Positions 1-9,110 are shown, numbered from the stretch's first letter. The stretch is 64,000 nucleotides of DNA from Velamenicoccus sp964471325 (GCA_964471325.1 CAYYFL010000008.1:24716-88715); one strand, 5' to 3'. The notes: generated from the letters alone by a model not told the origin. Numbers and translations: made by a program.

Positions 1-1
1 C

Positions 2-769
2 ATGAGAGAGGATCCGGGGCGTTTTTCCAGGACCGCTTTATTGCTCGGGAAGGATGCAGTTCACCGTTTTAAGCAAAGCTCTGTGGCCGTCGTCGGACTG
101 GGTGCCGTGGGGTCTTTTGCCCTGGAGGCCCTGGCCCGCGCAGGAGTAGGGTCTTTTTCCCTCGTCGATTTCGACGAGGTCAAGCCCACGAATTTCAACC
201 GTCAGCTCTTTGCTTTGGAGTCCACCTTGGGTAAATCCAAGACAGGGGTCGCCTGCGAGCGGGTCCTTGATATCAATCCGCATTGCCAAGTCGTGGCGCA
301 GCAGGCCTTTGCCGGCCCGGAAAATTTAAACGAGCTCCTGGATCCGGCCCCGGATGCGGTGATTGACGCCATCGACAGCTTGAATCCCAAAACAGAGCTC
401 CTTAAGTTCTGCGTCACCCATGGGATCCCCGTTGTTTCTTCCATGGGCGCCTGCGACAAGACAGACCCTTTTTGTGTCCGTGTCGCCGATATTTCCGAGA
501 CGAGAATTTGTCCTTTGGCCCGCAGGATCCGCAAGCGCCTCAAGAAGAACGGTATTCCTGAAGGGATCGTGTGTGTTTACGGGACCCAGAATCCTCGTGG
601 GACCTTGGGCGAAGAAGGGGACGAAGAGACGCTAAGGAGAGGCCGCAAGCGCACGCCGCGCGGCTCTATTGGCTATATGACAGGCATATTCGGCCTTGTT
701 GCCGCTTACGAAGTCTTGAAGATCCTGGCAGGAGGGTCTCTGGAGTCGGTCTCCGGCCCGGGGTCGTGA
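2..769 (+). CDS. tcdA: tRNA threonylcarbamoyladenosine dehydratase (TcdA/ThiF family)
   Basis: An E1-like adenylating enzyme of the ThiF/MoeB/HesA superfamily, closest in layout to TcdA, which uses ATP to cyclise t6A37 of tRNA in the cytoplasm. Seen: the nucleotide-binding glycine motif GLGAVGS near residues 32-38, the VDFDEVKPTNFNRQ motif that follows it (acidic ribose contact plus the N-x-x-R pair), and a DAIDS motif near residue 121 where the family has its metal/adenylate aspartate. The 255-residue length fits TcdA; a MoeB-type zinc tetracysteine set is not evident. The ATG lies at the very edge of the window, so an earlier start cannot be excluded. Confidence 0.85.
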   Translation: MREDPGRFSRTALLLGKDAVHRFKQSSVAVVGLGAVGSFALEALARAGVGSFSLVDFDEVKPTNFNRQLFALESTLGKSKTGVACERVLDINPHCQVVAQQAFAGPENLNELLDPAPDAVIDAIDSLNPKTELLKFCVTHGIPVVSSMGACDKTDPFCVRVADISETRICPLARRIRKRLKKNGIPEGIVCVYGTQNPRGTLGEEGDEETLRRGRKRTPRGSIGYMTGIFGLVAAYEVLKILAGGSLESVSGPGS

Positions 770-791
770 AGTTTTGCAGGCATGGCCTCAG

Positions 792-820
792 TTGAAAAAC
801 GGCCCAGAAGATGACATAAT
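792..820 (+). promoter_or_regulatory. candidate sigma-70 promoter
   Basis: TTGAAA at 792-797 and CATAAT at 815-820 are separated by 17 bp, in the gap before the DUF1330 gene. Position and spacing are good; there is no experimental support. Confidence 0.4.
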
Positions 821-927
821 GTGCTGGAATATTTGAAGAAAGGCAAGGGGGGCCATCTTATGCCGCCGTTCGAAAACCGGGCCTTCAGGGCGGCGGAGGC
901 GGAGATTGATTTTGCGGGAGAAAAAAC

Positions 928-1230
928 ATGAAGGGGCCGAAAGTTTACATGGTGATAGAGATCAAGATCAAAGACAAGGAAAAATACGGCCGGTATGTCG
1001 ATGAAGTTTATGGTATCGTGCGCCGTCATGGCGGCCGTTATCTGGTCAGGGGCGGCCGCGTCACGCCCATGTTCGGAGGCTGGACGCCGGAACGGATGGT
1101 TGTGATCGCGTTCGATTCGCTGGAGGATTTAAAGAAGTGTTTCGCGTCTCCAGAATATTCGGCGGTTGCCCCCCTGAGGGAGACGTCAACCGAAACCAGG
1201 TCCGTTATCCTGGAGGGATGCCAGCCATGA
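928..1230 (+). CDS. DUF1330 family small protein
   Basis: A 100-residue protein with the dimeric ferredoxin-like alpha/beta pattern of DUF1330: an N-terminal strand (KVYMVIEIKIKDKEKYGRY), the GGRYLVRGG turn and a late hydrophobic strand with the DSLEDLKKCFASPEY helix. Members are small cytoplasmic proteins of unknown biochemical role. The ATG follows a GGGAGAAAAA purine stretch. Its stop overlaps the next start as ATGA, so it is translationally coupled to the downstream hydrolase. Confidence 0.75.
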   Translation: MKGPKVYMVIEIKIKDKEKYGRYVDEVYGIVRRHGGRYLVRGGRVTPMFGGWTPERMVVIAFDSLEDLKKCFASPEYSAVAPLRETSTETRSVILEGCQP

Positions 1231-2090
1231 GGGTCGCCGAAGGCGTCCATGCTTTAAAGATTCCATTTCGACTTCCCGTCGGACCGGACAATTTCCTGGA
1301 ACGGTTTGTTTATTGTTATCTGGTGTGCGGCGATGCCGTCTGCCTGATCGACAGCGGCGTTGCTGGGAGTCAGAAGATCATTTTTGATTATCTTGTATCT
1401 ATCGGCCGCAAGCCGCAGGACATTTCCATCTTGGTCCTGACGCATAGCCATCCGGACCATATGGGCGCCGCGCACGCAATCCGGGAAGCCACAGCGTGCA
1501 CGGTGGCGGCGCATCTCTCGGAGAAAAACTGGATAGAAGATATCGATTTGCAGTTCAGGGAAAGGCCGGTGGCTGGTTTCGAGACGCTTGTCGCCGCCCC
1601 TGTCAAGGTTGATCGGATACTTAAAGACGGAGATGTCCTGGGATTGGGGGGCGGTTTTGACATGGAGGTTTTTCATACGCCGGGGCATTCCAGGGGTTCG
1701 CTATCATTGTTCCTGCGCAAGCAGAAGGTGCTGTTCTGTGCGGATGCCGTCCTCCTGCCGGGACAGTTGCCCATTTATGACGATAATGAAGCATGCGTGC
1801 GGTCTGTCAATAAGTTGAAATATATGCGAGGCGTCGAGACATTGCTTTCTTCCTGGGATGAGCCGAAACGGGGTCCCGAGGTGCTCCGGGCCTTGGATGA
1901 GAGTCTTATTTTTCTTCGAAGCATTCAGCGGGCGGTGTTTGAGGTGGTCAACGAGTATCCGACGGCGGACCTGATGGCCATGTGCGGACAAGTGGTCAGG
2001 ATCATGGGCTTGCCGCCAGCGGCGCTCAATCCCTTGGTGGCCAGGTCATTGGCGTCGAGCCTTGAGAAAAAACGGCCGCGCGGACACTAA
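1227..2090 (+). CDS. MBL-fold metallo-hydrolase
   Basis: A metallo-beta-lactamase-fold hydrolase. Seen: the metal signature HSHPDH near residues 73-78, the second His in HTPGHS near residues 150-155, and the metal-bridging Asp in FCADAVLL near residue 171. The family includes thioesterases, glyoxalase II and persulfide dioxygenases; the substrate cannot be told from sequence. An in-frame ATG exists at 1218, but the one at 1227 is chosen because it overlaps the upstream stop (ATGA) and sits 10 nt after GGAGG. The C-terminal 80 residues form a helical tail common in this broad group. Confidence 0.8.
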   Translation: MRVAEGVHALKIPFRLPVGPDNFLERFVYCYLVCGDAVCLIDSGVAGSQKIIFDYLVSIGRKPQDISILVLTHSHPDHMGAAHAIREATACTVAAHLSEKNWIEDIDLQFRERPVAGFETLVAAPVKVDRILKDGDVLGLGGGFDMEVFHTPGHSRGSLSLFLRKQKVLFCADAVLLPGQLPIYDDNEACVRSVNKLKYMRGVETLLSSWDEPKRGPEVLRALDESLIFLRSIQRAVFEVVNEYPTADLMAMCGQVVRIMGLPPAALNPLVARSLASSLEKKRPRGH

Positions 2091-2139
2091 TCTTCTGCGG
2101 CCGGGGCAAGGGCGGGCCCATGGGGCTCCAGAGGTCGGC

Positions 2140-2859
2140 ATGGACAACAGTTTGAAGATCGAAAACCTGACGGTGGAAGTGGGCGGCCGGGTGATCTTGG
2201 AAAATCTTAACCTGGAGATTTCCTCGGGCAGCACCCTTGTTTTGTTCGGGCCCAACGGTTCCGGAAAATCCACGTTGATCAAGGCCATCATGGGATTTGA
2301 GAATTATGCGATCACCCGGGGGAAGATCGTCTTCGGAGGAGAGGTGATCAACGGTTTGTCGACGGATGAACGCGCCAAAAAAGGCATCGGCGTCCTTTTC
2401 CAGAACCCGCCGAAGATCAGGGGGATCAAGCTGCGCCAGATGGTGGAACTGGTCACGCGGCGGCCGGCGCAGGAAGACATCTTTGTCGATAAGCTCAACG
2501 TCGGGGAACTGATGGACAGGGACCTTAATGTGAATTTTTCCGGAGGCGAGATGAAGCGTTCGGAGCTTCTTCAGGTTTTGTCCCAAAAGCCGAAGCTTTT
2601 GCTTCTGGATGAGCCTGAATCGGGCGTCGACATCGAAAATATCGCCATGATGGGCAGGGTGCTCAATGCCTTTATCCGCGAGCATGCCGTGGCCTCGCTC
2701 ATCATCACGCACACCGGTTATGTCTTGGATTATGTCGACGCCCAACACGCCTGCGTGTTGATGGACCGCGATATCCGCTGTTATGATGATCCGCGCAAGG
2801 TTTTTGAAGACATCCGTCAATTCGGTTATGAAAAGTGCCGCACCTGCCGGGGACAATGA
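2140..2859 (+). CDS. sufC: SufC-like Fe-S assembly ABC ATPase
   Basis: Cytoplasmic ABC ATPase of the SUF/SMS iron-sulfur cluster scaffold. Seen: Walker A GPNGSGKST, Q-loop LFQNPPKIRGIK, signature FSGGEMKRSE, Walker B LLLLDEPESGVD with the SufC-typical ESGVDIE, and a switch His in IITHTGYVLD. At about 239 residues it is the usual SufC length. ATG 2140 begins the canonical domain; the longer frame adds an unconserved tail overlapping the previous gene. The stop overlaps the next start (ATGA), which ties it to the SufB-like partner. No SufS, SufE or SufU gene is nearby, so this resembles the minimal two-gene form. Confidence 0.88.
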   Translation: MDNSLKIENLTVEVGGRVILENLNLEISSGSTLVLFGPNGSGKSTLIKAIMGFENYAITRGKIVFGGEVINGLSTDERAKKGIGVLFQNPPKIRGIKLRQMVELVTRRPAQEDIFVDKLNVGELMDRDLNVNFSGGEMKRSELLQVLSQKPKLLLLDEPESGVDIENIAMMGRVLNAFIREHAVASLIITHTGYVLDYVDAQHACVLMDRDIRCYDDPRKVFEDIRQFGYEKCRTCRGQ

Positions 2860-3959
2860 ACCTTATGGCTGATAAGGATGCCCGTCTCGGAAAAGAGGAA
2901 GCCCGCCGTCTGGAGCGCATCGGTTATGATGCATCCGAGAAGGAGCGCGCCGGTTCTTTTATCCAGCAGGACAGCGATTTGCTCCTGCATAAGACGCTCC
3001 ATGAGGATATCGAGGTCATGGGGATCGATGAGGCCTTGAAGACTGTTCCCGACGCCGCGTCATACTACGGTAAGGCCTTTGCGGCGTTGGACCGGGAATA
3101 TCCGAAAGAAACATCCGGCGGTTATTACATCAGGATCAAGGCCGGCAGGACCGTGCTTTTTCCCGTGCAGGCGTGCCTCTATCTCAAGAAGGCGAATTTC
3201 AAACAGAAGGTCCATAATCTCATCATCGCCGAACCCGGGTCAAAAGTCTATATCATTACCGGCTGTACGGCGCATAGCGCCTCACAGGAAGCGTATCACT
3301 TGGGTATTTCGGAGTTTTTTGTCGGCGAAGGGGCTTATGTGAATTTCACCATGATCCATAGCTGGACAAAAGATACGAACGTGGAGCCCAAGAGCATCGC
3401 CCTTGTCGACAAGCGAGGGACGTTTATCTCCAACTACATCTGCCTGGACCCTGTCAGGAATATCACCATGTATCCGACGGCCGTATTGGGCGAGATGAGC
3501 ATTGCGCATTTCAGCTCGCTCATGGCGGCCCATGAAGGTTCGGCCCAGGACATCGGCTCGCGCGTCATTTTCAACGGGAGGGGGTCTTCGGCGGAAATCA
3601 TCTCGCGGGCCGTCAGCTTAGGAGGATCGGTTACTGCGCGCGGCCACCTCAAGGCCGCCTCACCCGATATCAAGGCGCATTTGGAATGCCGGGGGCTTGT
3701 CGTCAACGAAAAAGGCAGGATCCATGCTATTCCGGAGCTCGAGACCGAATACAGGGATGTGGATATGTCCCATGAGGCGGCGATCGGCAAGATCTCCAAA
3801 GAGGAGATCGAATATTTATGTTCCAGAGGGATTTCCAAAGATAAAGCGCAATCCCTTATCATCCGCGGTTTTGTAGACACCAACATCCTGTCGTTGCCTG
3901 AATTGTTGAAGAAAGAGATTGATCAACTTGCAGACCGGACATTGAAGTCCGGTCTATGA
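2856..3959 (+). CDS. SufB/SufD-family Fe-S scaffold protein
   Basis: A SufBD-family beta-helix scaffold protein of 367 residues that should pair with the adjacent SufC ATPase to build Fe-S clusters. Seen: the SufBD core from about residue 95 on, with a GCTAHSASQEAYHLG segment, VNFTMIHSW, and the conserved C-terminal block (ATGHLKAA-like GHLKAASPDIKAHLECRGL and the SHEAAIGKIS motif). It is much shorter than E. coli SufB, and only one SufBD paralogue is present, as in the two-gene SMS (SmsCB) type described for archaea and deep bacteria. Assigning it to SMS rather than SUF is an inference. Start 2856 overlaps the SufC stop. Confidence 0.82.
   Translation: MNLMADKDARLGKEEARRLERIGYDASEKERAGSFIQQDSDLLLHKTLHEDIEVMGIDEALKTVPDAASYYGKAFAALDREYPKETSGGYYIRIKAGRTVLFPVQACLYLKKANFKQKVHNLIIAEPGSKVYIITGCTAHSASQEAYHLGISEFFVGEGAYVNFTMIHSWTKDTNVEPKSIALVDKRGTFISNYICLDPVRNITMYPTAVLGEMSIAHFSSLMAAHEGSAQDIGSRVIFNGRGSSAEIISRAVSLGGSVTARGHLKAASPDIKAHLECRGLVVNEKGRIHAIPELETEYRDVDMSHEAAIGKISKEEIEYLCSRGISKDKAQSLIIRGFVDTNILSLPELLKKEIDQLADRTLKSGL
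3932..3955 (+). terminator. hairpin over the end of the sufB-like gene
   Basis: AGACCGGAC pairs with GTCCGGTCT (9 bp, 6-nt loop) and covers the last codons. The T tract after it is poor, so it may stabilise the 3' end rather than terminate. Confidence 0.35.
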
Positions 3960-4071
3960 TTCTTTCCGGCGGCCTGCCTTGTTGGGTTTCTTATGAGGAT
4001 TGCCAGGTCCTGGTTGTCCCAAAGATAAAACACATCTCATTTCGTGCGAGAAGAGCCAAGGAGGAGTCTGG

Positions 4072-4461
4072 ATGGAAAAGAGAAGGGTTCTGGTTGTGGA
4101 TGATGAGGAGAACCTCCGTAAATTATTGAAGTTGAACCTGGAAGGGACCGGCAAGTTTACGGTTGAGACCTTGGCGGATGCCAAGGACCTTATCGAGACG
4201 CTTCATATGTTCAAGCCCGAGGTGATCCTGCTCGACCTCTTGTTGCCCGGCCTCGGCGGACTGGAGGCATGCGAGATGCTGAATAGGGATCCGCTGGGCG
4301 AGGGAGTGCCTATTATCGTTCTTTCTTCCCTGGCCAAAGACGGAGACAAACGCGCCGCTTACGGCAAAGGAGTCGTGGATTATCTCGTAAAGCCCATTGA
4401 GAACGATGATCTTGTCGCCAAGATCGAAAAGGTCCTTTTGAACAAAGACAGTTCGTCATGA
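4072..4461 (+). CDS. single-domain response regulator (CheY-like)
   Basis: A stand-alone phosphoreceiver of about 130 residues. Seen: acidic pair in VVDDEE, phosphoacceptor Asp in ILLDLLLPG, the Ser/Thr switch in VLSSLAKDG and the Lys in LVKPIE. There is no output domain. ATG 4072 follows AAGGAGGAG with good spacing and starts exactly at the receiver. It precedes the multi-PAS histidine kinase, and a second receiver follows that kinase, so the two probably share one kinase. Confidence 0.88.
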   Translation: MEKRRVLVVDDEENLRKLLKLNLEGTGKFTVETLADAKDLIETLHMFKPEVILLDLLLPGLGGLEACEMLNRDPLGEGVPIIVLSSLAKDGDKRAAYGKGVVDYLVKPIENDDLVAKIEKVLLNKDSSS

Positions 4462-4518
4462 GAGGCGAGAGGGCGGCATCGGAATCGAAGAAGCCCTCGC
4501 GGCACAGGTCGTGATTGC

Positions 4519-7512
4519 ATGAAGATAAAATTTAACAAACCCCTTTTGGCTGCGATTCTTCTGTTTTTGGCCGCGGGGACGGTGTTGACCGGATGGGTTT
4601 TCCGCATCGAAGACAGGCGCATGCGCGAAGATTTCATGGTCGGGGCGCGCATCTTGAGGAGCGCCATCGACCCTTGGCGCATTTTGCGTTTAAGCGGTTC
4701 CGAAGCCGACCTTGTTTCTCCCGATTATCAGCGCCTGAAGGAACAATTGAGCCTGGCGCGTTTCTCCAACCCCGAATGTCGTTTCACCTACCTGATGGGC
4801 CGGCGGCCGGACGGTCAAGTCTTTTTCTTCGTAGATTCGGAACCGCCTAGTTCAAAGGATTATTCGCCTCCCGGCCAGATCTATACAGAAATCTCTAGGC
4901 CCATGCAGGATGTCTTTGTGACCGGCAAGGAAGTTGTCGTAGGGCCGGCATCGGACCGGTGGGGGCGATGGGTCAGCGCGGCGGTCCCGATCGTCCATCC
5001 GGAAACAGGCAAGATCATTGCCGTGCTCGGCGTGGATATTGCGGCGCGTCACTGGACAGCGCTTATCATCTATCATTCCCTTCCTCCAGCGATCGTTACC
5101 CTATTGCTCTTCATGATAGTGGGGGCATTTTTGCTCATCCAACAGAGGGATAGGCTGGAAAAGATGCGGCTTTTGGCCTCGCGGATGGCGTTGCAGCAGA
5201 GCACGGAAAACTTCCAGAAGCTGTTTGAGAATATGGCCGACGGCATGGCCATCTTTCGGGCGGTCGAGGAGGGGCGGAATTTTGTCTTTGTTAATCTGAA
5301 TAAGGCAGGAGAGAAGATATCGCAGGTGAAACGGCAAGGCATTATCGGCAAAAAGATCACTGAGGTGTTTCCTGCCGCGGCAGATATCGGTCTCTTGGAG
5401 GTCTTGCGCCGGGTCTGGAGCAGCGGCGCATCGGAATATCTCCCCGGCACCCTCTATAAAGACCAGCGGATCGAGCATTGGACTGAGAATTATATCTTAA
5501 GATTGCCGTCGGGCCTTGTGGTGTCGATCTATTCTAATATTCCCAAACGCAGGCAGATCGACGAGGAGATCAAGAGTCTGGCAAAGTTCCTTGACGAGAG
5601 CCCCCGTCCGATCTTGCGCATTTCCGTCGACGGCAGATTGCTTTTCGTCAACCGGGCCGGCCTGGATCAACTGGCGGACTGGCGCTTGCAAATGGCGCAG
5701 CTGGCGCCGCTTCACTTAAGGGACCTGGCGTTCAAGGCATTAGAGACCGGTTTGGGCCAGCATGTCGATATTCCTTACGGCCAACAGGTATATTCTTTTT
5801 ATGTGACGCCGGTCGGCGGATCCGGCTACGCCAATCTTTACGGCATTGACATCACTAGGCGCAAAAGGATGGAAGAGGAGTTAAAACGAAAGACCGAATT
5901 CCTGGAAGCCCAGACAGAAGCGTCCCTGGATGGACTGCTTGTCGTTGATGAAAACGGACAGAGATCTCTAACGAATAAACGGTTGCTTAAGCTATGGCAG
6001 GTGCCGCAGGCCGTTGTCACCGATAAGAATGACGCGGCACTTTTGCAATTCGCGGCGAGCAGGGTGAAGAATCCCAAGGAATTTTTGGCCCAGGTCGATT
6101 ATCTTTATGCCCACAGGAGCGAAACAAGCAAGGACGAAGTCGAGTTTAAGGACGGGATGATTTTTGAGAGATATTCTTCGCCCGTCATAGATAAGAATGG
6201 AAAATACTTCGGGCGTATCTGGACATTCCGCGATATCACCGAGCGCAAACAGGCGGAAAGGAAGATCCTGGAATACACCAAGCGTCTGGGGTATTTGACG
6301 AAGTATGCCAACGATCTGATCATCTTGCTTGACGAGAATTTTAACATTCTGGAAGTCAACGAGCGCGCCGAGGATGTTTATGGCTATAGTCGCGATGATC
6401 TGGTCGGGAAGCATGCGACTTTTTTGCGCGCATCTGAAGTCCAGGAGGCGTTCAGCCGACAGATTGCGCCGGTCCATGAGGGAGGTTGTGTTCTTTTTGA
6501 AACGGTGCATGTGCGCAAGAGCGGGGAAAAATTTCCGGTCGAGATCAGCGTCAATGCCTTTGATGCCGACAAGAAGAGGTTTTATTTGGCCGTCATCCGC
6601 GATATCACCGACCGCAAGAAAGCCGAAGAAAAGCTGAGCCAGGCCCTGGCAGAAGAGATTAAGCTCCGTGAAATGACCACAAGCATGCTGGAAGATAACA
6701 AGCAGATCAGGGAGAGGTTGGAAAAGAGCCTGGAAAAATTAAAAGAGGCCCAGGCCCAGCTTGTCCAGGCCGAGAAGATGGAGGCCATAGGCAGGATGGC
6801 TTCCGGCATCGCGCACGAGGTTAAAAATCCCCTCGGGATCATCCTCCAGGGGATCAATTACCTTGAGGGGAAGCTGACGGCCGTAGAAGATGGCAACCGC
6901 GAGATACTCCAAATGATGAAAAGCAGCGTCAAGAGGGCCGACGGTATCGTGCGCGCGCTTCTTGATTTTTCCAGGGCCGAAGAATTAAAGCTGGAACGGC
7001 AGGATATCAACGTTGTCATTGAGAGCGCCCTTGAGTTGACGAGACATAGGCTCAAGCTTCTTGTCGTGGAGCCTGTCTGCGACTTGGAAGAGGGGCTTCC
7101 AAAAATATATCTGGATCGGGGCAAGATCGAGCAGGTTTTCGTCAATTTATTCAACAATGCCCTGGACGCCATGCCTCAAGGCGGCAAGCTTTATGTCCGT
7201 TCTTATTTGTCAGAGATGAAGATGTTTGAAAATAGAGTGGGGAGCAGAAAAGAGGACGGTTTCAGGCCGGGGGAAACAGCCCTGGCGGTAGAAATAGAAG
7301 ATACCGGCACGGGAATGGATGCGGATATCTTCAGCAAGATATTCGACCCGTTCTTTACGACAAAAGACCGGTCGGAGGGGACAGGGCTGGGTCTTTCGAT
7401 TGCCAAGAACATCGTCGAGATGCACAACGGCTTGATCGGCGCAGAAAGCGAAAAAGGCAAAGGAACGAAATTCACCATTCTTTTCAAAGTTTTTAGAGAA
7501 GACAGGAGATGA
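4519..7512 (+). CDS. multi-PAS membrane sensor histidine kinase
   Basis: A 997-residue kinase in the inner membrane. Order: TM1 about residues 8-28; an extracytoplasmic sensor region; TM2 about 185-210; four PAS-like domains (about 225-345, 350-450, 463-585, 590-715); a short coiled coil (about 718-755); HisKA with the phosphoacceptor His766 in AHEVKNPLG; then HATPase_c with N-box VFVNLFNNALDAM, the DTGTGMD G1 box, the FFTTK F-box and GTGLGLSIAKNIV. All catalytic boxes are intact. It sits between two single-domain receivers. There is no DNA-binding output nearby, so the output is probably protein-protein; the signal is unknown. Confidence 0.9.
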   Translation: MKIKFNKPLLAAILLFLAAGTVLTGWVFRIEDRRMREDFMVGARILRSAIDPWRILRLSGSEADLVSPDYQRLKEQLSLARFSNPECRFTYLMGRRPDGQVFFFVDSEPPSSKDYSPPGQIYTEISRPMQDVFVTGKEVVVGPASDRWGRWVSAAVPIVHPETGKIIAVLGVDIAARHWTALIIYHSLPPAIVTLLLFMIVGAFLLIQQRDRLEKMRLLASRMALQQSTENFQKLFENMADGMAIFRAVEEGRNFVFVNLNKAGEKISQVKRQGIIGKKITEVFPAAADIGLLEVLRRVWSSGASEYLPGTLYKDQRIEHWTENYILRLPSGLVVSIYSNIPKRRQIDEEIKSLAKFLDESPRPILRISVDGRLLFVNRAGLDQLADWRLQMAQLAPLHLRDLAFKALETGLGQHVDIPYGQQVYSFYVTPVGGSGYANLYGIDITRRKRMEEELKRKTEFLEAQTEASLDGLLVVDENGQRSLTNKRLLKLWQVPQAVVTDKNDAALLQFAASRVKNPKEFLAQVDYLYAHRSETSKDEVEFKDGMIFERYSSPVIDKNGKYFGRIWTFRDITERKQAERKILEYTKRLGYLTKYANDLIILLDENFNILEVNERAEDVYGYSRDDLVGKHATFLRASEVQEAFSRQIAPVHEGGCVLFETVHVRKSGEKFPVEISVNAFDADKKRFYLAVIRDITDRKKAEEKLSQALAEEIKLREMTTSMLEDNKQIRERLEKSLEKLKEAQAQLVQAEKMEAIGRMASGIAHEVKNPLGIILQGINYLEGKLTAVEDGNREILQMMKSSVKRADGIVRALLDFSRAEELKLERQDINVVIESALELTRHRLKLLVVEPVCDLEEGLPKIYLDRGKIEQVFVNLFNNALDAMPQGGKLYVRSYLSEMKMFENRVGSRKEDGFRPGETALAVEIEDTGTGMDADIFSKIFDPFFTTKDRSEGTGLGLSIAKNIVEMHNGLIGAESEKGKGTKFTILFKVFREDRR

Positions 7513-7513
7513 G

Positions 7514-7888
7514 ATGGAAAAGAAAAGAGTGATGGTCGTGGATGATGAACAGGATTTTCTTAAGATAACGAAAATCAACCTGGAGCAGACGGGCCGTTTT
7601 GAGGTCGTGACGGTATCGGATGCAACCGGCATCGTGTCTCTGGTGAAGTCTTTTTGTCCCGACGTGATTCTTCTCGATATCCTGATGCCGAAGACAGGGG
7701 GCGTCGAGGCGTGTAAAATGCTGAGCACGGATCCTGCGGCAAAGGATATTCCCGTGATCGTGATCTCGGCGCTTGATACAAAGAAGGATAGGCTTGCCAT
7801 GAAAGAGTTGGGCGTTGTTGATTTTCTTGTAAAACCCATAGAAATGGATGAGTTGATTTCCAGAATTGAACAGGTGCTGGAGGGATGA
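7514..7888 (+). CDS. single-domain response regulator (CheY-like)
   Basis: Second stand-alone receiver of the locus, 124 residues. Seen: VVDDEQ acidic pair, phosphoacceptor in ILLDILMPK, VISALDTKKD switch region and FLVKPIE lysine. It starts two bases after the kinase stop and its own stop overlaps the next start, so it is in one transcript with the kinase. It is clearly paralogous to the receiver at 4072 (shared VDYLVKPIE/VDFLVKPIE end), suggesting a local duplication and a branched phosphorelay. Confidence 0.88.
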   Translation: MEKKRVMVVDDEQDFLKITKINLEQTGRFEVVTVSDATGIVSLVKSFCPDVILLDILMPKTGGVEACKMLSTDPAAKDIPVIVISALDTKKDRLAMKELGVVDFLVKPIEMDELISRIEQVLEG

Positions 7889-8583
7889 TGGCAAAAGGAC
7901 GGCCGCGGCGCCTTGAAAATCCGAAAAAAATGCAAAGATATATCACGCCTGCGGCCATGCAACGGTTGGACCGGCTGGCCGAGGAGAAATACGGCCTTCC
8001 GTCTTTGATCCTGATGGAGAACGCCGGCCGCAGCGCCGCCGAAGCGGTAGCGCGGCTGACCAGGGGCCAGAAGAGACGGGTGGCTTGCATTTGCGGCCGC
8101 GGCAACAACGGCGGCGATGGTTTTGTCGCCTGCCGCCATCTCATGAATAAGGGTATCGGTGTCGAGGCATTCGTGATGGATGGGGCGAAGGGGTTGACGG
8201 ATGACGCCCGTCTCAACAGGGACATCCTCAAGAGATGGGGTTGTCCTGTCCACCGGATCGCCACGACCGCAGATATCCGGACCTTGCGTCGAAGCCTTAA
8301 ACGTTGCGCCTGTGTCGTTGATGCTGTCTTCGGTATCGGTTTTAGGGGCGCGCCCAGACCTCCTTACGATGAGGTGATCGCCGCCGTCAATGCGTCCGGC
8401 AGACCCGTTGTTTCGCTGGATGTCCCTTCAGGTCTCGATGCGTTGACAGGGCGCGCCCCCGGCGCCTGCATCCGTGCCTCCGTGACCGTGACGTTCGGAT
8501 ATCCCAAAACAGGCCTTGTCCGTCACGACGGCCCTTTTTACGCGGGTCGCATCCTTGTCGCAGACATTTCCCTGCCCCGATAG
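7885..8583 (+). CDS. nnrE: NAD(P)H-hydrate epimerase (YjeF N-terminal type)
   Basis: Repairs NAD(P)HX by interconverting its R and S epimers. Seen: the YjeF_N Rossmann-like core, with ENAGR near residue 45, the loop CGRGNNGGDGFVACRHL that binds the nucleotide, DAVFGIGFRG, and SLDVPSGLDALTG near residue 175. The usual partner dehydratase (NnrD/YjeF_C), often fused, is absent, and 232 residues fits the epimerase alone. The first 20 residues are basic and outside the domain; the Met before QRYITPAAM is a possible later start. Confidence 0.85.
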   Translation: MMAKGRPRRLENPKKMQRYITPAAMQRLDRLAEEKYGLPSLILMENAGRSAAEAVARLTRGQKRRVACICGRGNNGGDGFVACRHLMNKGIGVEAFVMDGAKGLTDDARLNRDILKRWGCPVHRIATTADIRTLRRSLKRCACVVDAVFGIGFRGAPRPPYDEVIAAVNASGRPVVSLDVPSGLDALTGRAPGACIRASVTVTFGYPKTGLVRHDGPFYAGRILVADISLPR

Positions 8584-8639
8584 TTCTCCCAGCCGGATCC
8601 AGTATTTTTCCAGGAAGGTATACCGCCTTACGGGGCATT

Positions 8640-8667
8640 TTGTTTTTCGGTGGTTCTCCTGTATAAT
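8640..8667 (+). promoter_or_regulatory. sigma-70 promoter for the crcB operon
   Basis: TTGTTT (8640-8645), 16-bp spacer, and a consensus TATAAT (8662-8667), about 50 nt before crcB. I looked for a fluoride-riboswitch (crcB motif) in the 133-nt gap and did not recognise one. Confidence 0.6.
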
Positions 8668-8715
8668 GAGGACAAGTTATTTTTCATTCTTGGCCCCATT
8701 AATGAAGGATATGTC

Positions 8716-9099
8716 ATGAAGTTTTTTCTGATCGGTCTTGGCGGCGCCATCGGCACGGTCTTGCGCTACATCGTTTCCGGGTTGGATTATAAATATTCAT
8801 ACGGCATTTTTCCCATCAGTACCCTTGTGGTGAATCTGGCGGGTTCTTTTGTCATCGGATTCCTCTGGGGGCTTTTTGAGGGTGCAGCCATCTCTCCTCA
8901 GGTGCGCCTGTTCATTTTTATCGGCGTCCTGGGGGGATTCACGACATTTTCAACGTTCGCGCTGGAAAATTTCAATCTTTTCCGGGACAGCGAGCATCAT
9001 ATCGCGCTCCTGAATATTCTCATTTCCAATCTCTGTGGGATTTTTCTGGTTTTTATCGGCTATGCCCTGGCCAGGATGTTTCTGGGCTTCTTTAAATAG
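8716..9099 (+). CDS. crcB: fluoride channel CrcB/Fluc
   Basis: A small four-helix inner-membrane fluoride exporter that works as an antiparallel dimer. Seen: GGAIGTVLRY near the N-terminus, the STLVVNLAGSFVIGF helix with the pore Asn, and the break GGFTTFSTFALE that lines the Na+ and fluoride sites. The length of 127 residues is typical. ATG 8716 is chosen because it begins the first helix after a GAAGGA site. Only one copy is present, so a homodimer is expected. A DUF190 gene follows, a frequent neighbour of crcB. Confidence 0.93.
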   Translation: MKFFLIGLGGAIGTVLRYIVSGLDYKYSYGIFPISTLVVNLAGSFVIGFLWGLFEGAAISPQVRLFIFIGVLGGFTTFSTFALENFNLFRDSEHHIALLNILISNLCGIFLVFIGYALARMFLGFFK

Positions 9100-9110
9100 G
9101 AGGTTCTTCC

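Noticed and set aside
2..769. The first gene as a fifth member of the ubiquitin-like system (E1).
   Set aside because: It lies 56 kb away in chromosomal context and has the TcdA length and motifs, with no modifier gene nearby.
8584..8715. Fluoride riboswitch before crcB.
   Set aside because: The gap has a good promoter, but I could not find the conserved crcB-motif sequence or its pseudoknot.
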